Source: Chloroflexota bacterium
GTDB taxonomy: Bacteria; Chloroflexota; UBA6077; JADZDV01
Assembly: GCA_020850915.1 (NCBI GenBank)
Contig: JADZDV010000319.1
Coordinates: 1-7,619 of the forward strand
DNA length: 7,619 bases
Direction of reading: 5' to 3'
Part shown: in pieces, positions 1 through 4,630 of the stretch
How positions within the stretch are numbered: position 1 is the first letter of the stretch
Layout: each line of letters starts with the position of its first letter
Position numbers and translations under genes: made by a program
Notes under the pieces: generated by a model
Database searches by the model: none
What the model saw: the letters and a program-made list of their open reading frames with translations, nothing else
What the model was told of the DNA's origin: nothing

Positions 1-366
1 GATCAGGTCGTCGCCGGCCCCGCTCCAGGTCCCCCCGTGCGAGAGGAACTCGATGCTGGCCCCTCGCAGCTCTCCGCGGACCATGCGCTGCTCGACAGCG
101 TCGGCCAGCGGCGACGGCCAGAGCTTAGCGCGGAACGCCAGCCCGAAATCGTCCGTCCACAACGTCAGGCTGCCCGTTCGCCCGTGGGCGATGGTCCGCG
201 CGTCCTCGTGGCCCAGGTTCAAGGGGATGATCGCACCGCTCCCCAGCCATCGGTCGAACGCCCCGCGCATGAACGCCACCCGATGCGGCGGCTCGTTGGG
301 CAGGAAGGTTCGACGCACGCTCGGATGTCCGAAGGCCGCGCCGTAGCCGCAGATGACGGCGCCCAC
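1..366 (-). CDS. HK97-family prohead protease (Peptidase S78-like), C-terminus cut by window edge
   Basis: Read from a GTG at 366, the frame stays open for 122 codons to base 1, so only the N-terminal part is present. Prohead proteases of this family cleave the scaffold or delta domain of the major capsid protein during head maturation. The N-terminus (VGAVICGYGAAFG) fits the family's usual 'I-x-GYAAVF' opening strand, followed by a MRGAFDRWL segment at 33-41. The probable catalytic histidine is H53 in LGHED and the probable catalytic serine is S104 in GASIEF, spaced as in the family; the stretch SLTLWTDDFGLAFRAKL (66-82) is the conserved strand pair between them. An in-frame TAG lies just upstream of GTG 366, so this start is nearly forced; a GGTAGGG run sits 8 nt before it. 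It follows the 52-residue membrane protein with a 1-nt gap. Motif reading is direct; function is by family. Confidence 0.88.
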   Translation of the reverse strand, partial: MGAVICGYGAAFGHPSVRRTFLPNEPPHRVAFMRGAFDRWLGSGAIIPLNLGHEDARTIAHGRTGSLTLWTDDFGLAFRAKLWPSPLADAVEQRMVRGELRGASIEFLSHGGTWSGAGDDLI

Positions 367-367
367 G

Positions 368-526
368 TCAGTGCCCTACCTTCGGCCGCGTGGACAGCCG
401 CCAGCCGATCGCCACGAGCGTCACGCCGATGAAGACCAGGACGTACCGCCAATCGAAGAACGCGATGCCCGCGGCGATTAGCAGCGCGCCCAGCGCGGCG
501 ACCACGTCGGCCACGTCCACGCTCAC
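368..526 (-). CDS. 52-residue protein with two predicted membrane helices
   Basis: A short ORF starting GTG at 526, overlapping the TGA of the upstream 38-residue ORF as GTGA, and ending 1 nt before the protease start. The protein has two hydrophobic stretches, about residues 8-24 (VVAALGALLIAAGIAFF) and 28-43 (YVLVFIGVTLVAIGWR), joined by a tight DWRY turn, with a basic tail (RLSTRPKVGH). This is a helical hairpin in the inner membrane. Holins of the two-helix class look like this, but so do many other phage membrane microproteins, and the position between terminase and protease is not the usual lysis module. Its N-terminus (SVDVADVVA) resembles that of the neighbouring 38-residue protein (TLDVADALA). 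The coupled start, tight packing and clean hydrophobic pattern support a real gene; no family is recognised. Confidence 0.68.
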   Translation of the reverse strand: MSVDVADVVAALGALLIAAGIAFFDWRYVLVFIGVTLVAIGWRLSTRPKVGH

Positions 527-639
527 GGCTGTCGCCTCGCCAGACGACGCCCGACCAGACGCCAGATCGCCGAGGCGAGCACGGCGCCCGCGGCGATGGC
601 CAGAAGCCGCGCCAGCGCGTCGGCTACGTCGAGCGTCAT
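523..639 (-). CDS. 38-residue single-pass membrane protein
   Basis: A very short ORF with ATG at 639 overlapping the TGA of the upstream 69-residue gene (ATGA), and its own TGA overlapping the GTG of the next gene (GTGA). The sequence begins MTLDVADALARLLAIAAG, then AVLASAIWRLVGRRLARRQP. Residues 8-26 form one hydrophobic helix and the C-terminus is strongly basic (RLVGRRLARR), so a cytoplasmic C-terminus is likely by the positive-inside rule. A purine-rich AAGGGAAA lies about 9 nt upstream of the start. The two four-base overlaps make it part of a tightly coupled string. Function is unknown; a membrane-anchored accessory peptide or a holin/antiholin-like component are guesses. It resembles the next gene product at the N-terminus, which suggests a pair. 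Confidence 0.62.
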   Translation of the reverse strand: MTLDVADALARLLAIAAGAVLASAIWRLVGRRLARRQP

Positions 640-845
640 GGCCACGGTTTCCCTTGCTCTAAGCGCCGCCTCACGCCCTCGGGGTTGTATTCCAACTCCT
701 GCCCGACGACCGGGTGGTAGAGCCCGTCGGGACTCCTGGGGTCCAGCACCAACAGCCGCCAGCTCTTGGCGGCTTTCACCGCCAGCTCTCCCGCCTTCTT
801 CGCCAGCGTCCGCGTGCGGTCCGCGAAGCTCTTCTTGTCACTCAT
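636..845 (-). CDS. 69-residue basic phage protein of unknown function
   Basis: ATG at 845, three bases after the large-terminase TAG; the TGA overlaps the next start as ATGA. The N-terminal 30 residues (MSDKKSFADRTRTLAKKAG, then ELAVKAAKSWR) would form a Lys/Ala-rich amphipathic helix; the second half has a small hydrophobic strand (LLVLDP) and a polar tail with PVVGQELEYNPEGVRRRLEQGKPWP. There is no membrane segment and no cysteine. I recognise no family. Its place immediately after terL is where a portal gene would normally begin, but at 69 residues it is far too short to be one and has no portal-like sequence. The spacing suggests translation coupled to terL; no strong Shine-Dalgarno is seen. 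Confidence 0.72.
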   Translation of the reverse strand: MSDKKSFADRTRTLAKKAGELAVKAAKSWRLLVLDPRSPDGLYHPVVGQELEYNPEGVRRRLEQGKPWP

Positions 846-848
846 CGC

Positions 849-2369
849 CTAGCCAATGGTGATGATGCCGCGGGTTTCGTAGACCGACCGCTCGGCCTTC
901 GGGGCCGGCTGCTGCGCGGCGGCTACGGCAATCGCAGCCGCGACAGCGGCGTCAATCTTCCGGCTGCGCTGGCCGTGAGCCTTCCGGAGCGTGAACCCCC
1001 GGTCGGTCGGCTTCGGTACGGCATTTGCCACATGCCGCGCCAGCGCCGGGTCGGCATCATGCGCCAGTTTCCCCTCGACCACGAGCTGGTAGAGGAGCTG
1101 AACCGCCGGCGCCATTCGGGCCGGGCTCTGCGGGAATTCGACCATCGCGAGCCCCTCGTCTTGCAAACGCAACGCCGACTCCTGAAAGAAACTCGGGTCG
1201 TACCAGAAGGACGGGCCGGGCGCGGGCGCGCCGTCTATCTCAGCCGCGGGCACGGGATATGCGGCGCGCAAGTCACGCAAGAGCTGATGCACTTCAGGGA
1301 GGGGCACCCGCCACTCCTGATGCCGCGGGTCCGCCTCGGGGTACGGATTCTCAAACACTTGCGCCCGAATGACGAACCGCTCGCCCTGTCGCTGAGCGGC
1401 TACAACCGCCGTAGAGTCGTGCTTCAGGCTGACGTCGATCCCCACGGCCAGCGGCAGGCTCGGATCGAGGTCCGCCTCTTCGTCCAGACACGCGGCCCAC
1501 GCCCCCGGCGGCAGCCAGCTCTCCTCCGTGTCCGTCCAGGCGTTCAGTCGGTACCGACAGAACACCGCCATCGGCACCCGGCGACAGGACTCCTCCAGGT
1601 CGTCAGGACGCAGAACCGTCCCCAGGCCGGGATTGCATTCGGCCCAGACCTTCGGGTCGCGATAGTCGAAGTCCGGGCGGGTCGGCTCGTACCAGCGGAA
1701 GTAGAAGCTCGGGTCCGACAGCTCGCCGCCCTGGAGCTTCTTGCCGTAGTCGTACAGTTGATAGCAGATGCTCTCGCGGTCGTAGCCCGCCGTGGTGATG
1801 GCCATGACGAGCGGCTGCGTCCGCGTGCCGGAGCCCAGCGTCATCACGTCCCAGAGTTCCCGGTTCGGCTGCACATGCAGTTCGTCGAAGACAACGAGGC
1901 TGGGATTCAAACCTTCCGCCCGCGGCGCGTCGGCGCTCAGCACACGATAGACGGCCCCTTGCGTGGGGTACTCGATGACGTCCCTGTAGATTCGGAGCAC
2001 CTCCGCTAGTTCGGGCTCCATCTCCACCATGCGGCGCGCGGCCCCGAAGACGATCCGTGCCTGGTCACGATCGCCAGCCACGGCGTAGACCTCGGCTCCC
2101 AGCTCATCAGGGTCCAGTAGGCCGAACAGCGCGATGCCGGCTCCGACGGTGCTCTTTCCCTGCTTCCGCGGCAGTCCGATGAGTGCCTGCCGATACCGTC
2201 GGAGGCCATCGTCGCGCAGCTCGAACAGGTCGTTGATGATGGCCCGCTGCCACGGCTCCAGGACGATGAGCTGGCCCGCTTTCGGTCCCTTGACGTGGCG
2301 GCACAGACCCTCGATGAACCGGAGCACCGTGTCGCCCCGAGTCCCGTGCGGATACCGGCCAGCGGCCAT
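849..2369 (-). CDS. terL: Phage terminase large subunit (ATPase/nuclease)
   Basis: A 506-residue packaging motor that pumps DNA into the prohead and cuts it, acting with the small terminase and the portal. The N-terminal ATPase has Walker A at 65-74 (GLPRKQGKST), Walker B with the catalytic acid at 157-163 (SLVVFDE, D162/E163) followed by LH, and the coupling motif ITTAG at 191-195. The C-terminal RNase H-like nuclease shows its three acids: D312 in VGIDVS, D391 in FWYDPSF and D473 in RKIDAAVA. Motif order and length fit full-length Terminase_1/HK97-type proteins, with no truncation or frameshift. ATG 2369 follows directly after the TGA of the small terminase (no gap), implying translational coupling; only a weak purine stretch precedes it. 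A 431-codon open frame on the other strand is an antisense shadow. Confidence 0.96.
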   Translation of the reverse strand: MAAGRYPHGTRGDTVLRFIEGLCRHVKGPKAGQLIVLEPWQRAIINDLFELRDDGLRRYRQALIGLPRKQGKSTVGAGIALFGLLDPDELGAEVYAVAGDRDQARIVFGAARRMVEMEPELAEVLRIYRDVIEYPTQGAVYRVLSADAPRAEGLNPSLVVFDELHVQPNRELWDVMTLGSGTRTQPLVMAITTAGYDRESICYQLYDYGKKLQGGELSDPSFYFRWYEPTRPDFDYRDPKVWAECNPGLGTVLRPDDLEESCRRVPMAVFCRYRLNAWTDTEESWLPPGAWAACLDEEADLDPSLPLAVGIDVSLKHDSTAVVAAQRQGERFVIRAQVFENPYPEADPRHQEWRVPLPEVHQLLRDLRAAYPVPAAEIDGAPAPGPSFWYDPSFFQESALRLQDEGLAMVEFPQSPARMAPAVQLLYQLVVEGKLAHDADPALARHVANAVPKPTDRGFTLRKAHGQRSRKIDAAVAAAIAVAAAQQPAPKAERSVYETRGIITIG

Positions 2370-2843
2370 TCAGCCCGCGCCTCGATTCCGGAGAATCTGG
2401 TCAAGCTTCGAGACGCGCTGCACCTCCGCCATGCCGAGCCGCGAGCGATCGGACGGGGTGAAGCCGCACAGACCCTCCATTCGGAGGATCAGCTCCTGCA
2501 ACTTGCGGAGCTGGCCCACGAGGGGGTTAGCGACCACGGCTCCCTGCTCGGTCTTGAGCACGGGCGACGTCTTCGCGAGCGCCGCGGTGAGTTCGGCCTC
2601 TTCGTCGTAGGCGCGGCAGAGTCGCTCGATCAGCTTGGCGTCCGTCCGTGGACTCAGCCACGGCTCCCCGAGCTGCCAGAAGACGCGCCACGCTCGCCGG
2701 CCTTCCGTCTTCAGGCCTCGGGGCGCCCGTGGTATCCCACCAGTGGACGGCATGACCGCTAGCGGCGTCCGGGCGCGGCACGGCTGCAACGTCCCGAGCT
2801 TCGACTTGAGGGCATCTGGCTTCCGCGGTCGGCCTATCGCCAT
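2370..2843 (-). CDS. terS: Phage terminase small subunit, P27 family
   Basis: A 157-residue DNA-recognition subunit of the packaging terminase. The opening GRPRKPDALK (4-13) is the signature P27 start. A Trp-containing helix follows (RRAWRVFWQLGE, 49-60), then a long helical core (64-92), and the conserved C-terminal block from about 101 (GAVVANPLVGQLRKLQELIL, then RMEGLCGFTPSDRSRLG), matching the family's 'NP ... F-x-L-T-P-S-x-R-x-R-L' ending. I chose ATG 2843 over a GTG at 2873, because a G-rich Shine-Dalgarno (GGGGAG) lies 8 nt upstream of the ATG and the family begins at this point. It abuts terL with no gap. The 105 bp upstream (2844-2948) is GC-rich; I see no clear promoter or terminator there. 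Confidence 0.92.
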   Translation of the reverse strand: MAIGRPRKPDALKSKLGTLQPCRARTPLAVMPSTGGIPRAPRGLKTEGRRAWRVFWQLGEPWLSPRTDAKLIERLCRAYDEEAELTAALAKTSPVLKTEQGAVVANPLVGQLRKLQELILRMEGLCGFTPSDRSRLGMAEVQRVSKLDQILRNRGAG

Positions 2844-2853
2844 CTCGTCAGCT

Positions 2854-2861
2854 CCCCCCCC
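2854..2861 (-). promoter_or_regulatory. G-tract Shine-Dalgarno of the small terminase gene
   Basis: Read on the minus strand this is a run of eight G followed by AG, 8 nt before ATG 2843. It supports that start over the GTG at 2873, which has no such sequence. A homopolymer of this length is also prone to replication slippage and sequencing error. Confidence 0.55.
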
Positions 2862-2948
2862 GGACTTTTGCACGCGCGCGTATGGAGCGGGCGCGGGGGT
2901 CCGGGCGGCCCGCGGCTGCGAAGATTTGCCCCGGCCCTGGGGTGGCAG

Positions 2949-3560
2949 TCATGGGAGCCAGCCACGGCTGCGCCACTCGGCCTCGAAGTCGGACAACCCC
3001 GTCTCTCCAACGCGGCCGTTGGGCTCAAGCAATGCGGCGTAGATGCGCGGCATAGGCCGCTCCAGCCGGAGACCCGAGACGCCCGATCGTTCGGCCGCGC
3101 CCTCGACCGTCAAGCGGATCGACTCCATCCGCGCGAGCCGATCGGCAACGGCGCGGAGTTCACGCAGGAGCTCTGCCGACTCGTCGCGCCAGATGGGCAG
3201 GATGACATCCTTCGCGCGCTCACGGTACCGCTTGCCCTGCTCGAGATGTTCCTGCTGGCCGACGGTCAGCGTCTCGTGCAGTCGCTCCAGATCGGCTGCG
3301 AGCCGCTCGGTTTCGCTCTCCGCGGCTCGCAGCTCGCGGCGTATCTCGACCACGGCCGCGACGTTCGCGGGATTCGATTGCTCCTGCCGAAGCCGCAGCC
3401 AACGCGCCCGTCCCCGTGCCGACCGAAGTTGCTCGCCGGTGCCCGAAACCGTGCGCTCCGCGACAACGATGGCCTGCCGCAGGCCCTCCAGCGCGGGGTC
3501 TTGCAGTTCGTTCGCGAGGTGCGCGACGGGGTCATCCGTCCGTGTCTTCGTTGCTGCCAT
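2949..3560 (-). CDS. Coiled-coil protein of unknown function (203 residues)
   Basis: ATG 3560 is preceded by an excellent Shine-Dalgarno (AAAGGAGA, core ending 5 nt upstream). The protein is soluble and mostly helical: residues 24-60 are Arg/Gln-rich, and 68-150 carry heptad-like spacing of Leu/Ala/Val with many Glu/Arg (for example VVEIRRELRAAESETERLAA, 70-89, and ESAELLRELRAVADRLARME, 127-146), which is a good coiled coil. The last 40 residues are different: PMPRIYAALLEPNGRVGETG, then LSDFEAEWRSRGWLP, aromatic and probably globular. There is no membrane segment or cysteine. It lies between a DNA-binding regulator and the small terminase, a slot often held by HNH endonucleases, but no HNH motif is present. 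A structural or packaging accessory role is possible; nothing proves it. Confidence 0.85.
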   Translation of the reverse strand: MAATKTRTDDPVAHLANELQDPALEGLRQAIVVAERTVSGTGEQLRSARGRARWLRLRQEQSNPANVAAVVEIRRELRAAESETERLAADLERLHETLTVGQQEHLEQGKRYRERAKDVILPIWRDESAELLRELRAVADRLARMESIRLTVEGAAERSGVSGLRLERPMPRIYAALLEPNGRVGETGLSDFEAEWRSRGWLP

Positions 3561-3636
3561 GGCGTCTCCTTTCGTTCAGGCCCGCCGCGCCGAGGGAGCA
3601 GGCCGCCGCCCCGCCGCTCAACCCCGGCCCGGGCGG

Positions 3637-3831
3637 TCAGATGCGATCAGGCGTCTCGCGCTCGGCGCGCTGCCGTTCGATGTCGGACACGTGTCCTGAG
3701 ATGAGCAAACGCAAGTAACCCGAAACCGTGCGCTGGTCCCGCGCGGCCAACGTGCGCAGTCGGTCGGCCGCTTCCCGTGGCAACACGGCGGACACGTGGC
3801 CTGTCATCCGTTCGGACGCTGGGATTGGCAT
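3637..3831 (-). CDS. Ribbon-helix-helix (CopG/Arc-like) DNA-binding protein
   Basis: A 64-residue protein. After an 11-residue tail the segment from 12 on reads HVSAVLPREAADRLRTLAAR, then DQRTVSGYLRLLISGHVSDI: a short beta strand (HVSAVLP), a first helix (REAADRLRTLAAR), a turn, and a second helix beginning TVSGYLRLLI. This is the ribbon-helix-helix pattern; such proteins dimerise through the strands and insert them into the major groove of operators. The ATG at 3831 is chosen because GGAGGGG lies 7 nt upstream; a longer in-frame GTG at 3963 would add low-complexity sequence and overlap the upstream gene. Its Shine-Dalgarno is inside the 3' arm of a strong hairpin, so expression is likely controlled at that structure, perhaps by the protein itself (inference). 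A role as antitoxin is also possible in this family, but no toxin gene is adjacent. Confidence 0.8.
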   Translation of the reverse strand: MPIPASERMTGHVSAVLPREAADRLRTLAARDQRTVSGYLRLLISGHVSDIERQRAERETPDRI

Positions 3832-3941
3832 AGAAAAGCCCCTCCGTGGCGCGAAGCTTTCGCGCGGCCACGAGAGGGGCACAGTGCGTTTTTCATCAGA
3901 AGTATACACCCTGGTGGATGCTGGATGTCGCGCGCGGTCAT
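3804..3941 (-). CDS. Possible 45-residue ORF coupled to the zinc-ribbon gene and running through the hairpin
   Basis: ATG 3941 overlaps the TGA of the zinc-ribbon gene as ATGA and has AGGAG (3952-3948) 6 nt upstream, which is a convincing initiation site. The product would be MTARDIQHPPGCILLMKNAL followed by a basic, Cys-containing tail ending in SQRPNG. The frame reads straight through the hairpin at 3838-3880 and stops 28 nt inside the ribbon-helix-helix gene in another frame. The peptide resembles nothing I know. Its value may lie in the act of translation: a ribosome here would melt the hairpin and expose the next gene's ribosome site. It could equally be a chance ORF. Confidence 0.35.
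   Translation of the reverse strand: MTARDIQHPPGCILLMKNALCPSRGRAKASRHGGAFLCQSQRPNG
3834..3880 (-). terminator. Hairpin plus U-tract (intrinsic terminator or attenuator) over the RHH ribosome site
   Basis: On the minus strand the arm GCCCCTC-T-CGTGGC pairs with GCCACGGAGGGGC: 13 bp with a single bulged base. An inner stem GCGCGAA/TTCGCGC closes on a 3-nt loop. The stem is followed at once by TTTTCT and then the ATG of the ribbon-helix-helix gene at 3831. Stem strength and U-tract fit a Rho-independent terminator for the upstream replication genes. The 3' arm also contains GGAGGGG, the Shine-Dalgarno of that gene, so folding would both end transcription and hide the ribosome site. On the plus strand the T-run is 8 nt beyond the stem and is not a good terminator. 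Confidence 0.75.
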
Positions 3942-4630
3942 GGCGCGCTCCTGGCAGCCCCACGCCGCGCGATGATGCCCGCGATGCGCGACCTCTCCTG
4001 CTGGGTGCACGACGGGCAGTTCAGCAGGTTGCCGTTCAGCGGCCCGGTGCAGGTCCGGCAGCGTTTCTCCCGTGGCGGATCGGGCGCGACGCCGTCGGTG
4101 CAGCCCAACTTCGGGCAGGCGCCCGCCTTGCGCGAGACGGGGTCGTCGAGCGACTCGCCACAGGTCCGACAGCGCGGCCTGGCGCTCAGCTCGCGGTCGA
4201 GCATCTCGTAGCGGCGCAGCGCCGCCTGCCAGCTCTCGAAACCCGGCACGAACGACGGATCGCCTGGCGAAAGCGCCTCGAGACGCTCGCGTTCGGCCGG
4301 CAGCCAGGTCTCCAGGCCGTCACGCTCCGCGGCCATGCGGACGCGAGTTTTGTCAATTTTGTCGGTAGTGCCGCGCGTCGGAGAAACGCATATCGTGGAG
4401 CCCGTCGTGCCAGAAGTGCACGGAGAAGCCTCCAGCGATGTACCGACAAAATTGACAGAACTACTACTCGCGAGGGGCTGCGCGCCCGTCGCTGTGCATT
4501 CGTCGCTACGCGAACTTACCGCCAAAACTGACGAAACCCCCCGATCCCCGCCAACAGGGGGAGTTTTGTCAATTTTGTCGGTAGTGCCGCGTGTCGAAGA
4601 AACAGCAACCCGCTCCGTCCACTTACCCAC
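3938..4630 (-). CDS. Double zinc-ribbon protein with a repeat-derived N-terminal extension
   Basis: A 230-residue reading. The C-terminal 80 residues hold two cysteine quartets: C154-x2-C157 with C172 and C177, then C191-x2-C194 with C205-x2-C208, typical of zinc ribbons that bind nucleic acid or protein. Before them (about 99-150) is a helical segment with FESWQAALRRYEMLDRELSA. Residues 1-98 are Ser/Thr-rich, low in complexity and translated from the repeat cluster: TRGTTDKIDKT occurs twice (residues 13-23 and 85-95). The start is uncertain. GTG 4630 has GGGAGG 6 nt upstream and overlaps the primase gene by 8 nt. ATG 4336 would give a cleaner 132-residue protein but has no ribosome site, and would leave a 286-nt gap. 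Third codon positions are less GC-rich between 4337 and 4622 than in neighbours, so this part may be non-coding. Specific function unknown. Confidence 0.72.
   Translation of the reverse strand: MGKWTERVAVSSTRGTTDKIDKTPPVGGDRGVSSVLAVSSRSDECTATGAQPLASSSSVNFVGTSLEASPCTSGTTGSTICVSPTRGTTDKIDKTRVRMAAERDGLETWLPAERERLEALSPGDPSFVPGFESWQAALRRYEMLDRELSARPRCRTCGESLDDPVSRKAGACPKLGCTDGVAPDPPREKRCRTCTGPLNGNLLNCPSCTQQERSRIAGIIARRGAARSAP
4345..4387 (-). repeat. Repeat copy A (43-bp direct repeat, core on minus strand)
   Basis: Matches copy D (4561-4603) at 41 of 43 positions, 216 bp apart and in the same orientation. The 21-bp core (4347-4367) reads on the minus strand TACCGACAAAATTGAC followed by AAAAC. With copy B it forms an inverted repeat with about 73 bp between the arms. 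Confidence 0.92.
4441..4461 (+). repeat. Repeat copy B (21-bp core on plus strand)
   Basis: TACCGACAAAATTGAC followed by AGAAC on the plus strand: 20 of 21 positions identical to the core of copies A and D in opposite orientation. It points away from copy A. Confidence 0.9.
4517..4537 (+). repeat. Repeat copy C (21-bp core on plus strand, diverged)
   Basis: TACCGCCAAAACTGAC followed by GAAAC: 18 of 21 positions match the core. It faces copy D as the left arm of an inverted repeat whose stem extends into C and G runs (4539-4542 with 4558-4561), leaving a loop of about 15 nt. Confidence 0.82.
4561..4603 (-). repeat. Repeat copy D (43-bp direct repeat, core on minus strand)
   Basis: Identical to copy A over the first 31 bases and at 41 of 43 overall. 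Core at 4563-4583. It ends 19 bp before the stop codon of the primase gene (4625-4623) and is the right arm of the C/D hairpin. Confidence 0.92.

Noticed and set aside
714..2009. Plus-strand open frame of 431 codons
   Set aside because: It lies entirely antisense to the large terminase, whose ATPase and nuclease motifs are intact; the product is Arg/Pro-rich with no domain, as expected of a shadow in GC-rich DNA.
3901..3906. TATACT on the minus strand as a -10 box upstream of the RHH hairpin
   Set aside because: A good -10 match, but no convincing -35 at 16-18 nt and no extended -10; it lies inside a tightly coupled gene string, so I did not call a promoter.
3832..3963. Longer RHH protein from GTG 3963
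   Set aside because: Adds 44 residues of low-complexity sequence read through the hairpin; ATG 3831 has a clear Shine-Dalgarno and matches the usual start of such proteins.
3728..4531. Plus-strand open frame of 267 codons ending at repeat copy C
   Set aside because: Arg-rich composition and overlap with both the RHH and the zinc-ribbon genes; only its last five codons are of interest, as part of the repeat.
4345..4583. TTGACA hexamers in repeat copies A, B and D as promoter -35 boxes
   Set aside because: At 16-18 nt downstream there is no TATAAT-like sequence in either direction for the copies checked.
4345..4603. CRISPR array
   Set aside because: Only four copies in mixed orientation with unequal spacing and no Cas genes; not a CRISPR layout.
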